Position numbers and translations under genes: made by a program
Part shown: positions 1-8,465 of the stretch, one piece after another
Layout: each line of letters opens with the position of its first letter
Position numbering within the stretch: position 1 is the first letter of the stretch
Assembly (NCBI RefSeq): GCF_014842025.1
Contig: NZ_JACYUY010000008.1
Location: 1-64,000 of the forward strand
Origin: Massilia sp. CFBP 13721
GTDB taxonomy: Bacteria; Pseudomonadota; Gammaproteobacteria; Burkholderiales; Burkholderiaceae_D
Reading direction: 5' to 3'
DNA length: 64,000 nt
The notes under the pieces: model-generated
What the model was told of the DNA's origin: nothing
The model's database searches: none
What the model saw: only the letters and a program-made list of their open reading frames with translations

Positions 1-7
1 CTTTTAG

Positions 8-54
8 AAAGCGGACATTTTAACTTTGCCAAAAGCGGACATTTCTAATTTGCC
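8..54. repeat. Two tandem 23-nt repeats resembling IS21-family ends
   Basis: Two copies of a 23-nt unit lie at 8-30 and 32-54, differing at about three positions. Each begins AAAGCGGACATTT and ends TTTGCC. Multiple short terminal repeats containing GCGGACATTTT are a habit of IS21-family elements, so this may be the right end of an insertion sequence lying to the left of the window. No transposase is visible here, so the assignment is tentative. Confidence 0.4.
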
Positions 55-55
55 T

Positions 56-490
56 TTACACACCCTACGTACTGCGCGATGCGGGCGTTGCGGCCCGCAT
101 TGCGATCACCGTAGGGCGGGCATGCCCGCGTGCGGCGCATGCAAGTCGTCACCGCACGCCATGGCCACGAACGAAGAAGCTCCCGAAGTAACACGGTTGC
201 ATGTTGAAACGTTCTTCGCGGACATCCAGGTATGCATTGGTACGACCGCGTGGGCGGAGCCTACCCTGCATCTTGCGCGATGCGGGAGGCAGCGGCCGCA
301 TCGCGCGATACGTAGGGTGGGCTCTGCCCACGCGGACCAACGGATGCATGTCGACACGTTCATCGCGGACGCCCGGGTATGCATGGTACGACCGCGTGGG
401 CGGAGCGGTTCGACGCCCGGCCCACCCTACGCGCGATGCAGGCGCCACGTCCTGCATCGCGATCACCGTAGGGCGGGCATGCCCGCCGCG
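56..490. repeat. Non-coding stretch with two families of direct repeats
   Basis: No gene is supported here; the long frames crossing it read straight through repeats. A unit of about 60 bp occurs near 198-260 and again near 341-404, at roughly 85 percent identity by eye, ending in CGTGGGCGGAGC. A second unit, GCGATCACCGTAGGGCGGGC followed by ATGCCCGC, occurs near 105-131 and 460-487. Several copies contain small palindromes of the GTGGGC/GCCCAC type, as in dispersed genomic repeats of Oxalobacteraceae. Confidence 0.6.
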
Positions 491-513
491 ACCGCACGCC
501 GCGGCCACGGACG

Positions 514-542
514 AAAAAAAAGCTCCCGAAGGAGCTTTTTTT
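514..542. terminator. Bidirectional intrinsic terminator behind the S41 protease gene
   Basis: The stem AGCTCC/GGAGCT (521-526 with 531-536) has a CGAA loop, is preceded by eight A and followed by seven T. It therefore works in both directions. It lies 15 nt past the stop codon of the minus-strand protease gene. Confidence 0.85.
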
Positions 543-557
543 GACGATGCAAAAACC

Positions 558-2798
558 TTATTCAGGCTTCGCGCTCGCCATGTACGGCATCGTGCGCGAG
601 GCCATGCGCGTATCGGTTTTGAGCATGCCGGCTTCGTCGGCCAGGATATGGGCGGCTTCCTGCAGCAGCACGTCCTTGGCATCCTTGGCCGCCTTTTCCG
701 CCGCGATCTCGGCCGACAGCGCGCGCTCGTCGCCTTGCAGGCCATCGTCGCGCAGTGCATTGCGTGCGGCGACGACCGCCTTGGCTGGACGGGTTGGCTC
801 GGGCACCTTGCTGCGCGCTTCCTTGCCGCCCGGCGCCGCGACCGGTTCGTCGACGCTGCCCTTGGCGGCTGCCAGGCGTGCTTCACGCATCTTGGCGCGG
901 GCGTCCTGGGTGTCGCGCTCCTTGCGGCGCACGGCTTCGTTCAGCGAGATCGCGTTTTCCTTGCGCAGCTTCATGACTTCGGCGATGTCTTCGCGCAGGT
1001 CCTGGAACTCCTTGTCCTTGGCGATGCGCGCCTCGTGGCGTTTCTGCAGCGGCGCCACCAGTTCCTTCAGGTCGCCGCTCGGGATGTAGGTCGCCGGCTT
1101 GATCGACACCCATGGCAAGGCGTTGTCGAACGAGGACTCGCCGAAGCTGTCCGGATCGGTGGTTACCGGCAGCTTGATGTCGGGCGTGACGCCGCGCAGC
1201 TGGGTGGTGCCGCCATTGATGCGGAAGAACTGGGCGATCGTCATCTTCAGTTCGCCGTAGCGCACTTTTTCCGACTGCGAGAAGCGGTCGAGGTCGATCA
1301 GGGTCTGGACCGTGCCCTTGCCGAAGCTCGGTTCGCCGATCACCAGGCCGCGGCCGTAATCCTGGATCGCGGCGGCGAAGATCTCCGACGCCGAAGCCGA
1401 GCCGCGGTTGATCAGGACGCCCATCGGACCGTCCCAGGCCAGGCCGGCCTGGGTGTCGCTCTCGACTTCGACGCGCCCTTCGGCGGTACGCTGCTGTACC
1501 ACCGGACCCTTGTCGATGAACAGGCCCGTCAGCTCGACCGCTTCGGTCAGCGAACCGCCGCCGTTGTTGCGCAGGTCGATCAGCACGTTGTCGACTTTTT
1601 CCTTTTTCAGTTCGCCCAGGATGCGGGCGACGTCGCGGGTCGCGCTCTTGAAGTCCTTGTCGCCCTTGCGGCGCGCTTCGAAGTCCTGGTAGAAGGTCGG
1701 CAGCGAGATGATGCCGATGCGGCGGTTCACGCCGCCTTCCTTGACCTGGATGATCGACTTCTTGGCGGCCTGCTCTTCCATGCTGATTTTCTTGCGCACC
1801 ATCGAGACGGTGACGTGCTTGGCGTCGACGCCGGCGTCGCCCGGGATCACGTCCAGGCGCACGGTCGAGCCCTTCTCGCCGCGCACCAGCTGCACCACGT
1901 CGTCGATGCGCCAGCCGAGCACGTCGGTGAAGGCACCGGTGCCCTGCGCCACGCCGACGATGCGGTCGCCCACCTTCAGCTTGCCGGACTTGTCGGCCGG
2001 GCTGCCCGGCACGATTTCGCGGATCACCGTGTAATCGTCGCGCGTCTGCAGCACGGCGCCGATGCCTTCCAGCGACAGGCGCATGGCGATGTCGAAGTTG
2101 TCGGCCGAACGCGGGCCGAGGTAGTTGGTGTGCGGCTCGATCGCGGTGGCGTACGCGTTCATGAACATCTGGAACACGTCTTCGTTGTTCAGCTTTTTCA
2201 TGCGCGAGACGTAGTTATCGTAACGCTTGTCGAGCGTCTCGCGGATGCCCTTCTCGTCCTTGCCGGCCAGTTTCAGGCGCAGCCAGTCGTTCTTGACGCG
2301 CTTCCTCCACAGGTCGCGCACTTCGTCCTCGGACTTCGCCCACGGGGCTTTTTCGCGGTCGAGCTGCAGCGTTTCGTCGACCGTGAAGTCGAGTTTCGTC
2401 TTGAGCAGGCTGCGCGCGTAGTTCATGCGCTCGGCAAAGCGCTGCTGGTAGAGGTTGTAGATGGCGAAGGGCTGGGTCAGGTCTTCGTTGTTGATGGCGT
2501 CATCGAACTTGGTGCGCATCGGCGCGAAGCGGTCGAGGTCGGCCTGGGTGAAATACAGCTTCTCGCCGTCGAGCGTCTGGAAATAGTTGTCGAAGATTTT
2601 TTCCGACATGGCATCGTCGAGCGGCGTCGCCTTGTAGTGATAGCGCCCGAGCACGCGCGAGGCCCACAGCGCGGCTTGCGTCTGTGCGGCGATGGGTTTC
2701 ATCTGGGTGGATGCGACTTTTTCTGGCTGTGCGGTGACCGCGTGCGTCGACAGGGCGCAGGCGGCGGCCAGGGCGACGATCAACATCTGCTTCTTCAT
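558..2798 (-). CDS. prc: Carboxy-terminal processing (tail-specific) protease, S41 family
   Basis: A periplasmic serine protease of the Prc/CtpA type that degrades or trims proteins from their C-terminus, including tagged proteins and cell-wall enzymes. The 746-residue product starts with a signal peptide (about residues 1-23, ending THA-VTA), followed by the N-terminal helical domain typical of Prc, a PDZ domain (about 238-330) and the S41 catalytic domain. Ser469 (in SASASE) and Lys494 (in FGKGT) form the expected Ser-Lys dyad, with the usual 25-residue spacing of E. coli Prc. It is somewhat longer than E. coli Prc (682 residues), mostly at the Lys/Arg/Ala-rich C-terminus. Monocistronic, with its own terminator. 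Confidence 0.95.
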   Translation of the reverse strand: MKKQMLIVALAAACALSTHAVTAQPEKVASTQMKPIAAQTQAALWASRVLGRYHYKATPLDDAMSEKIFDNYFQTLDGEKLYFTQADLDRFAPMRTKFDDAINNEDLTQPFAIYNLYQQRFAERMNYARSLLKTKLDFTVDETLQLDREKAPWAKSEDEVRDLWRKRVKNDWLRLKLAGKDEKGIRETLDKRYDNYVSRMKKLNNEDVFQMFMNAYATAIEPHTNYLGPRSADNFDIAMRLSLEGIGAVLQTRDDYTVIREIVPGSPADKSGKLKVGDRIVGVAQGTGAFTDVLGWRIDDVVQLVRGEKGSTVRLDVIPGDAGVDAKHVTVSMVRKKISMEEQAAKKSIIQVKEGGVNRRIGIISLPTFYQDFEARRKGDKDFKSATRDVARILGELKKEKVDNVLIDLRNNGGGSLTEAVELTGLFIDKGPVVQQRTAEGRVEVESDTQAGLAWDGPMGVLINRGSASASEIFAAAIQDYGRGLVIGEPSFGKGTVQTLIDLDRFSQSEKVRYGELKMTIAQFFRINGGTTQLRGVTPDIKLPVTTDPDSFGESSFDNALPWVSIKPATYIPSGDLKELVAPLQKRHEARIAKDKEFQDLREDIAEVMKLRKENAISLNEAVRRKERDTQDARAKMREARLAAAKGSVDEPVAAPGGKEARSKVPEPTRPAKAVVAARNALRDDGLQGDERALSAEIAAEKAAKDAKDVLLQEAAHILADEAGMLKTDTRMASRTMPYMASAKPE

Positions 2799-2955
2799 TA
2801 GTCGTTCTCCGAACGTGAACTTGGGTATCGTACCGAACGCCGGATACTCATGGTATCGACGGCGTGCGAACTCATTCTACAGGAACGCGGGCCCGCGTCG
2901 AGTCGGCTCACGCTGGGCGGACTGACAAGATTAAGGATGGCTTAAGCCGGCGTGG

Positions 2956-3516
2956 TCAGCCTCGCACCAGCCTCAGTATCGCGTCGTGCCAGAAGTAAAG
3001 GCCGCCGCCCATGCCGAGCACGACGATCCAGGGCCAGGAACGCACGGCCAGGCGCCAGTCGACCGGCGACGGCCAGAACGACAGGAATTGCGGAGCGAGC
3101 AAGACGGCAAGCGCCAGGTCGAGCGGCGCGAAATGCCAGCCGGGGCCGGTGCGCCAGGCGGCCACCGCCAGCGGCAGCAGCAGGATCAGCAGTGGCGCCA
3201 GCGCCGCCGGGGCCGCGTTGTACCAACGCAGGTTGGCAAAGGTAACGGAACCGAGTTCCCACACCTTGCCCTTACGGCGCGGAAACAGGCTGATATTGGT
3301 CGGCTCGGCATTCGTCAGCAGGCCGACACCGAAGTGCGCCAGCTCGTGGCACAGGGTGCCGGGCGCGGTCAGCAGGAAAAAGGCGGGATGCCTGCCGGCC
3401 AGCATCCAGAACAGAAAGGCGACCGCCATCGACGGCACCAGGTAGAGCAGGATGTCCGCGCTGCCGCATAGCACACCTGGCAATACGCTAGTGCATGCCG
3501 GCAGCACGCTCGCCAT
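2956..3516 (-). CDS. Small membrane protein with HExxH zinc-protease motif
   Basis: A 186-residue polytopic membrane protein with about four or five hydrophobic segments. HELAH at residues 57-61 lies within the second hydrophobic stretch, as in site-2-type (M50) intramembrane metalloproteases. No C-terminal LDG-type motif is obvious, so M50 membership is a proposal; a zinc-binding membrane protein without protease activity is possible. It lies 10 nt from the thymidine kinase gene in the same direction and may be co-transcribed with it. Confidence 0.6.
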   Translation of the reverse strand: MASVLPACTSVLPGVLCGSADILLYLVPSMAVAFLFWMLAGRHPAFFLLTAPGTLCHELAHFGVGLLTNAEPTNISLFPRRKGKVWELGSVTFANLRWYNAAPAALAPLLILLLPLAVAAWRTGPGWHFAPLDLALAVLLAPQFLSFWPSPVDWRLAVRSWPWIVVLGMGGGLYFWHDAILRLVRG

Positions 3517-3525
3517 CGAAATGCT

Positions 3526-4077
3526 TTAACGAGAATAAAAACAGCGGCCGCAGGCCTGCCGATAACTTTCGTTGCCGCCGATACTGACCTGCTCGCCTTC
3601 ATGGATGCGCCGGCCGGCCTCGTCGACGCGGATATTCATGGTCGCCTTCTTGCCGCAGGTGCAGATGTTCTTGATTTCCTCGATGTCGTCGGCCAGCGCC
3701 AGCAGGTAGGCCGAACCGGGGAAGGGGTCGCCGCGGAAATCGCTGCGCAGGCCATAGCAGATCACCGGCACGCCGCGCACCTGGGCCAGCTGGTGCAGCT
3801 GCTGGACCTGCTCCTTGGTGAGGAATTGCGCCTCGTCGACCAGCACACAGGACACCTTGGGCGCCGCGGCCAGGAAATTGGTGCCGGCGTCAAAGGTATC
3901 GACCTGGCGCTGCGGACCGAGACGCGAGGTGATCAGGCCGACGCCGTAGCGGTTGTCGATCACGGCCGTGTAGAGCTTGACCTGCTGGCCCTGCTCTTCG
4001 TAGTTGTGCGCGACCTGCAGCAGCGCCGTGGATTTGCCGGCGTTCATCGCCGAATACCTGAAATAGAGTTTTGCCAC
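3526..4077 (-). CDS. tdk: Thymidine kinase (type II)
   Basis: Phosphorylates thymidine to dTMP with ATP in the pyrimidine salvage pathway. The 183-residue protein has the P-loop MNAGKST (about 11-17), the VDEAQFL segment (80-86) with the catalytic Glu, the substrate-lid region near 160-172 and two cysteine pairs (139/141 and 176/179) for the structural zinc. Length and motif order match the bacterial TK1-like family. The start lies in the conventional place just before the P-loop strand. Confidence 0.95.
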   Translation of the reverse strand: MAKLYFRYSAMNAGKSTALLQVAHNYEEQGQQVKLYTAVIDNRYGVGLITSRLGPQRQVDTFDAGTNFLAAAPKVSCVLVDEAQFLTKEQVQQLHQLAQVRGVPVICYGLRSDFRGDPFPGSAYLLALADDIEEIKNICTCGKKATMNIRVDEAGRRIHEGEQVSIGGNESYRQACGRCFYSR

Positions 4078-4142
4078 TGCCCTGCCCGTGCACCAAATGA
4101 GAATCGCGAAATTATAGCGTGCGCGCTGGCCGCCGCGCCAGC

Positions 4143-4706
4143 TCAGCCGTTGACCTTGGGAGCGACGATCCGCGCCGGATTGCCCGCGACGGTCGCCCCG
4201 GCCGGCACGTCGCGCGTGACCACGCTGCCGGCGCCGACGATCGCGTCGTCGCCGATCGTCACCCCCGGCAGGATGATGGCGCCGCCGCCGATCCAGACAT
4301 TGCTGCCGATGGTGACCGGGATGCCCGATTCCAGCCCGCTGCGGCGTACGGCCGGGTCGCGCGGATGGTCGGCCGTGTAGATCTGCACGGCGGGGCCAAT
4401 GCGGGTTTCCTCGCCGATCGTGACGCGCACCACGTCGAGGATCACGCAGTTGTAATTGATGAAGACGTTCTTGCCGAGGTGGATGTTGCTGCCGTAATCG
4501 CAGTAGAACGGCGGACGCAATATCGCCCCCTCCCCCACGCCGCCGAGGCGCTCGCGCAGCAGCGTGCCCCAGACATCGGCGGTCGCGCCTTGCGCCGCGT
4601 TATAGCGCGCCATCCAGGCCGCACAGGCGGCCAGCTCGGCCTGGATTTCCGGGCAGCCGGCGTGGTACAGCTCGCCGGCCAGCATTTTTTCCAGTTCGGT
4701 TTTCAT
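4143..4706 (-). CDS. Sugar/maltose O-acetyltransferase-type hexapeptide transferase
   Basis: A 187-residue acetyl-CoA-dependent transferase of the LacA/Maa/NodL group with a left-handed beta-helix. It has an N-terminal maltose-acetyltransferase-like helix pair (KMLAGELY near residue 8) followed by hexapeptide repeats. The catalytic His lies in TADHPRD and the C-terminal repeats read IGSNVWIGGGAIILPGVTIG. The ATG at 4706 was chosen over an upstream in-frame start because homology begins there and it follows the upstream stop (TGA, one base, ATG). This suggests translational coupling to the acylase-type hydrolase. Acceptor sugar unknown. Confidence 0.9.
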   Translation of the reverse strand: MKTELEKMLAGELYHAGCPEIQAELAACAAWMARYNAAQGATADVWGTLLRERLGGVGEGAILRPPFYCDYGSNIHLGKNVFINYNCVILDVVRVTIGEETRIGPAVQIYTADHPRDPAVRRSGLESGIPVTIGSNVWIGGGAIILPGVTIGDDAIVGAGSVVTRDVPAGATVAGNPARIVAPKVNG

Positions 4707-4707
4707 G

Positions 4708-6942
4708 TCATTTCCCCGGGTGGTACTCGCGCTCGAGCTGCTTGCGAATGTCTTCCTTGTAGAACAGCACATCCTTGAATTCCCCACGGCTGTACATCTC
4801 GGCCTGGTCGGCAAAATGCTTCGAGGCTGGATTGCCGCTCTGCCCACCGGCCAGGATGCTCCTCGCCCTCACCTTCGGCCCGAATTCGACGGCGGCGACG
4901 AAGCTGTTGCCGCGGTCGCCGTAGATGCGTTTGGTCTTTTGTTTGGCCACCATGCCGAACGACGCCAGCGAACCCCAGGTCGCCGACGTAAACGCCACCG
5001 GCCAGCTTGGCTTGCCGTCGTCATATGCCTGGTCGACGTCGCCGCTGATGCGCTGGAAACGGTTGATCTCGCCCCACGGGGTTTTCCAGGTGCCGAAGTC
5101 GCGCGTCAGCTTCGCGCTGGCGCGGGACAAGGCCTCGAGGCGCTCGTCCGCATTCAAGCGGGTGCTGATGAAATCGACCGTCGGCATGTTCGCCGCCCGT
5201 GCCCGTGGCGCGTTGGCGGCCACCATGTCCTGGCCCCAGTAGACGGCCAGCGCGGTCGGCACCGAGTTCGCGGCGAAACGCAGGTCCCAGCCGCGCAGGC
5301 TCGCCACCTGTTCGGCCAACTGCGCCTTACGCGCGTCGCCGGACGGCAGCGCATCGAAGTCCCTGGCCAGCTGCGGCACCAGCGGCTCGAAAGCGGTGAG
5401 ATAGCTGTCGTAGGCGGCGGCAATCAGGCTGTCGAGCGTCAGGTTCCTGGCATCCTTCAGCACCCGTTCGGCGTGGATGCCGCGCGCATTTTCCGGCAGC
5501 GACCACATGTAGTCGGGATAGTCCTTGCGCTTGGGGCTATTAGCGCCGGATGCGCTGAAGGGCCAGTTGTTCGTGTTCGAGATATAGCCGCTGGCCGGGT
5601 TAGTCAGCGTGATCGTGTCCTTGACGTCGTGCAGGCCCTGCCATTCGGTGGCCGGGTTGCTGCCGTCGACCGGCTTGGACCAGTCGAACTTCGTGTCGCG
5701 CTTCGGGATGAAGTTCCCGTGGAAGTAAGCGATGTTGCCGTCGGCGTCGGCATACACGGTGTTGTTCGAGGAATTCGTGCGCAACTCCATCGCCTGGTAA
5801 AAAGCGGCGTAGTTCTTCGCCTTGGTGCGCGAATACGACTGGGTCAGCGCCTTGACCGGCTCGTCCATCATTTTCACGGCGACCCACTTGCCGTTCTCGC
5901 CGCGCACGATCGGTCCGTGGTGGCTGAAGTACGCCGTCACGCTGCGGCTGCCCATGCCGCCATCCGGCTTTTTAAAGGGCAGCGCGATCGGCACGGCGCG
6001 CAGCGCGCGCTCTTCCTTGCCGTATTTGTAGAAGAATTTACCCTGCCGTTCGACCACCGTTTCCAGGTATTCGTCGATCACGTCACCGCCGCCCGAGGTA
6101 TGCATCCAGCCGGCGCGCTCGTTGAAGCCCTGGTAGATGAAGAACTGGCCCCAGGTCACGGCGCCGTAGGCGTTCAGGCCCTGTTCGCTGGCCATGTGGA
6201 TTTCGGGGCGGAAGTAGAACGAGGTGTGCGGATTGATCAGCAGGAGCGGATGGCCGGAGCGCGAGAGCTTCGGCGCGATCGCAAAGCCGTTCGAGCCGCG
6301 TGGTTCTTCATCCTTCACGTTACGTGTATCGGCCAGGGTCGGTTTCAAGGCCTTGCCGTAAAACGCTTCCAGGTCTTTCAGCTCGATCGATTCGATGTCG
6401 CCGCCGATGCTGCCTTCGCTGAACGACAGCGCCATCCAAGGCTCGAAACGGGTCAACAGCTTGGGCTTCACTTCCGGGTGCGTGTGCAGGTAAAAATTCA
6501 GGCCGTCGGCAAAGGCAACCATCAATTCCTGCAGCCAGGCCGGGCTGGCCGCATACTTGGCCTGCATGTCGCTTGGTGTGATGTACAGCTTCATGCGCAG
6601 GTCGCGCCAGACTTCCTTTTCGCCCTCGACTTCGGCCAGGCGACCCATCGCATTGATGTAATTGAGCTCGACGCGGTTGAAGTCGTCCTCGGCCTGGGCA
6701 TACAGCATGCCGAACACGGCGTCGGCGTCGCTCTTGCCGAACACGTGCGGGATGCCCCATTTGTCGCGCATGATCGTGACCCGGGCGGCCGTGGTTTGCC
6801 AGCGCGCCAGTTCCGTGGCGTTCGACGCGGTGCGCGCCGTGGCCGTGACATTCGCCGGGGCGCTCTTCTGCTCGGCCAGCGCCGGTGACGCGGCAATCAC
6901 CAGACCGGCCAGGGCGATTGCTACAGAACGGGACAGGATCAT
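4708..6942 (-). CDS. Penicillin acylase family (Ntn) hydrolase, possible acyl-homoserine-lactone acylase
   Basis: A 744-residue periplasmic amidohydrolase precursor. It has a signal peptide (about 1-23, SPALA), an alpha-chain region, then the autoproteolysis site Gly216-Ser217-Asn218; Ser217 becomes the N-terminal nucleophile of the beta chain. The family processes itself into two subunits and cleaves amide bonds of beta-lactams, acyl-homoserine lactones or related acyl-amides. Substrate cannot be told from sequence; beta-lactam resistance is not implied. Its stop lies one base before the acetyltransferase start. Confidence 0.88.
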   Translation of the reverse strand: MILSRSVAIALAGLVIAASPALAEQKSAPANVTATARTASNATELARWQTTAARVTIMRDKWGIPHVFGKSDADAVFGMLYAQAEDDFNRVELNYINAMGRLAEVEGEKEVWRDLRMKLYITPSDMQAKYAASPAWLQELMVAFADGLNFYLHTHPEVKPKLLTRFEPWMALSFSEGSIGGDIESIELKDLEAFYGKALKPTLADTRNVKDEEPRGSNGFAIAPKLSRSGHPLLLINPHTSFYFRPEIHMASEQGLNAYGAVTWGQFFIYQGFNERAGWMHTSGGGDVIDEYLETVVERQGKFFYKYGKEERALRAVPIALPFKKPDGGMGSRSVTAYFSHHGPIVRGENGKWVAVKMMDEPVKALTQSYSRTKAKNYAAFYQAMELRTNSSNNTVYADADGNIAYFHGNFIPKRDTKFDWSKPVDGSNPATEWQGLHDVKDTITLTNPASGYISNTNNWPFSASGANSPKRKDYPDYMWSLPENARGIHAERVLKDARNLTLDSLIAAAYDSYLTAFEPLVPQLARDFDALPSGDARKAQLAEQVASLRGWDLRFAANSVPTALAVYWGQDMVAANAPRARAANMPTVDFISTRLNADERLEALSRASAKLTRDFGTWKTPWGEINRFQRISGDVDQAYDDGKPSWPVAFTSATWGSLASFGMVAKQKTKRIYGDRGNSFVAAVEFGPKVRARSILAGGQSGNPASKHFADQAEMYSRGEFKDVLFYKEDIRKQLEREYHPGK

Positions 6943-6990
6943 GCGGAGTTCTCCGTGCGGTTATCGTTATCGTTATCGGCTCACATCAAC

Positions 6991-7782
6991 TTAGCCTGCG
7001 TTGGCCAGCTTCTGCTTGAGGATCTCGTTTTCGGTCAGCAGCGTCGCCATGCGGTCCTTCAGCGCGGCGATTTCTGCTTTCAGTGCGACCTTTTCGTCGA
7101 TCGGCTCGCCGTCCGGCCCGAGCTTCTTCGGCTTGGTCGCCGACTTTTGCTCGCGTACCTGGCGCGCCGCCTGCTGCAGTTCCTTGCGCCCGCCAGCCAC
7201 TGCGGCGATCTGTTCCGATTCCGGCAGCGAGGCGACGTTCGCCGCCGCGTTGATCGAGATCGTGCCCGAGCGCACCGCTTCGACCAGCTGCGGCGTGGCC
7301 GCCTTCTGGATGCGTTCGATCTGGCTGATGGTATTGCTCGACACCCGCGCCGCCTTGGCGACTTCCTCGCGCGTGTTCCACGGCGGCGGCGGGCGCGGGT
7401 CCATGTCGTCCGGGTTCGGCGCCGGCGGCTCGTCGGCCATCTTCTGCGCCATGCGCGCGGTGACGATTTCCTTCTTCTTCAGCGCCAGCAGGCCGCGCTG
7501 GAAATCGGACACGCTGCGCCGCGCCAGGTGGTTGTCGATCATCCACAGCATGACGTCTTCGATGGTCTCGAAATTGTTGTTGTGGACGGTGCGGAAGGGG
7601 ATGCCGTTGCGGCGGCAGATCTCGTAGCGGTTGTGGCCGTCGATGAGGACGTCGCGCCACAGCACGAGGGCGTCGCGGCAGCCCTCGGCCAGCAGGCTGC
7701 GTTCGAGCGCGGCGTATTCGATCTCGCTCAGCGGATCGACAAAGGCGCGCAGTTGGTCGTTGATGATGATATTCGTGGTCAA
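6991..7782 (-). CDS. ParB/Spo0J N-terminal-domain protein
   Basis: A 263-residue DNA-binding protein. The first 90 residues have the ParB-like nuclease fold, including DGHNRYEICRRNG. A helix-turn-helix follows (about 125-155, REEVAKAARVSSNTISQIER), and the C-terminal 60 residues form a likely leucine-zipper coiled coil. It lies alone, without a parA neighbour and far from any visible origin, so a regulatory or mobile-element role is more likely than chromosome partition. It lies just outside the tRNA/prophage boundary and may be a relic of an earlier integration. Confidence 0.75.
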   Translation of the reverse strand: MTTNIIINDQLRAFVDPLSEIEYAALERSLLAEGCRDALVLWRDVLIDGHNRYEICRRNGIPFRTVHNNNFETIEDVMLWMIDNHLARRSVSDFQRGLLALKKKEIVTARMAQKMADEPPAPNPDDMDPRPPPPWNTREEVAKAARVSSNTISQIERIQKAATPQLVEAVRSGTISINAAANVASLPESEQIAAVAGGRKELQQAARQVREQKSATKPKKLGPDGEPIDEKVALKAEIAALKDRMATLLTENEILKQKLANAG

Positions 7783-7918
7783 TTCGGGTCCTTGTGCTTC
7801 TCGTTCAGGCGCGTGCGTCGAAGCCTCCGTGGCTCTTCTGCGCCGGGGAGCATGCTACACCATTCGATGGCTGGGCCATAGACCCGGCCCAGGCCGCCGC
7901 GCTTACAATCTTGCACTT

Positions 7919-7949
7919 TTGACCCGCCCCGGCACGCCTGTGCTAGAAT
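7919..7949 (+). promoter_or_regulatory. Putative promoter of tRNA-Leu
   Basis: TTGACC (7919-7924) and TAGAAT (7944-7949, preceded by TGC as an extended -10) lie 19 bp apart, with the tRNA starting 12 nt downstream of the -10. The spacing is slightly long. Confidence 0.55.
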
Positions 7950-7960
7950 CCTGCCGCGCT

Positions 7961-8047
7961 GCCCCGATGGTGAAACTGGTAGACACCCGGGACTTAAAAT
8001 CCCGTGCTCGCAAGGGCGTGCCGGTTCGATTCCGGCTCGGGGCACCA
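7961..8047 (+). tRNA. tRNA-Leu (anticodon UAA)
   Basis: An 87-nt class II tRNA with acceptor stem GCCCCGA/TCGGGGC, a long variable arm and encoded CCA at 8045-8047. The anticodon loop CTTAAAA between CGGGA and TCCCG gives UAA. The gene is intact. Its 3' end faces the prophage, so this half is the likely attachment site, with the core retained in the tRNA. Confidence 0.97.
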
Positions 8048-8086
8048 CTGTTTATGCGGCTCTCGCAAAACGAAGCGCAATTCTTC

Positions 8087-8118
8087 AGTTCCGCAAAATA
8101 CACGCAGTTCCGCAAAAA
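8087..8118. repeat. Two direct repeats CAGTTCCGCAAAA near the prophage left end
   Basis: The 13-nt repeat occurs at 8087-8099 and 8106-8118, 40-70 bp inside the prophage from the tRNA. Short direct repeats flanking an attachment core are typical integrase arm sites. This is a positional inference only. Confidence 0.35.
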
Positions 8119-8122
8119 TCTT

Positions 8123-8374
8123 TCACGCGCCGGGCGGGAGGCGTGGAAACTCCTTCACGCACGGCTCATCCTTGAGCTTCTCGCGCAGGGTGTCGAGGAT
8201 CGCGCCCTGCGGGCCAGGCAGCGTGGTCAGCATGCGCTGCAGCTGGTCGGCGTAGAGCAGCGTGGCGCGCATGCGCTTGATTTCCCACAGCAGCGCACGG
8301 ACGTCGGGCGAGTCCGGATTGCGCCCCTGGATCGCGCGAAGTTCATCCGTGGGCAATGGCGGCTTGAAACCCAT
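8123..8374 (-). CDS. Small hypothetical protein under a LexA box
   Basis: An 83-residue, probably helical soluble protein of unknown function (MGFKPPLPTDELRAIQ start, core ALLWEIKRMRA, C-terminal KDEPCVKEFP). The ATG at 8374 was chosen because the upstream extension has no coding character and the promoter/LexA box lies 8-33 nt upstream. It is the last minus-strand gene before the tRNA and does not depend on the late operon for transcription. SOS control in a prophage suggests a role in induction or lysogenic conversion. I do not recognise the family with certainty. Confidence 0.7.
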   Translation of the reverse strand: MGFKPPLPTDELRAIQGRNPDSPDVRALLWEIKRMRATLLYADQLQRMLTTLPGPQGAILDTLREKLKDEPCVKEFPRLPPGA

Positions 8375-8381
8375 GAGGCAC

Positions 8382-8407
8382 CTATACTGTATATTTGCAC
8401 AGTATAG
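8382..8407. promoter_or_regulatory. LexA (SOS) box
   Basis: A perfect 9-bp inverted repeat, CTATACTGT / ACAGTATAG, with an 8-nt spacer. Inside it, CTGT-N8-ACAG (8387-8402) with flanking TA matches the proteobacterial LexA consensus. It overlaps the -10 region of the minus-strand promoter at 8401-8431. Confidence 0.88.
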
Positions 8408-8431
8408 CAAGGCCGAACTGCTGAGCGTCAA
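8401..8431 (-). promoter_or_regulatory. Putative SOS-regulated promoter
   Basis: On the minus strand TTGACG (8431-8426) and TATACT (8406-8401) are separated by 19 bp; the -10 lies in the LexA box. Transcription would start near 8394, about 20 nt before the small gene ending at 8123. Confidence 0.5.
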
Positions 8432-8465
8432 AACCTGCTCGGCGCATGCTGGCATGATGCTGCCT

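Noticed and set aside
201..2801. 866-residue plus-strand frame
   Set aside because: It lies antisense to the S41 protease gene, whose signal peptide and catalytic residues are intact. High-GC codon use keeps the opposite strand open.
4705..6888. 727-residue plus-strand frame
   Set aside because: Antisense shadow of the penicillin-acylase-type gene; composition is His/Arg/Val-rich without any domain.
4708..6942. Beta-lactam resistance determinant
   Set aside because: Penicillin-acylase-family enzymes mostly act on acyl-homoserine lactones or other amides; nothing in the sequence shows a beta-lactam substrate or clinical resistance.
6991..7782. Chromosomal parB and a nearby replication origin
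   Set aside because: No parA, no parS-like palindromes and no DnaA-box cluster nearby; the protein is an orphan ParB-domain protein.
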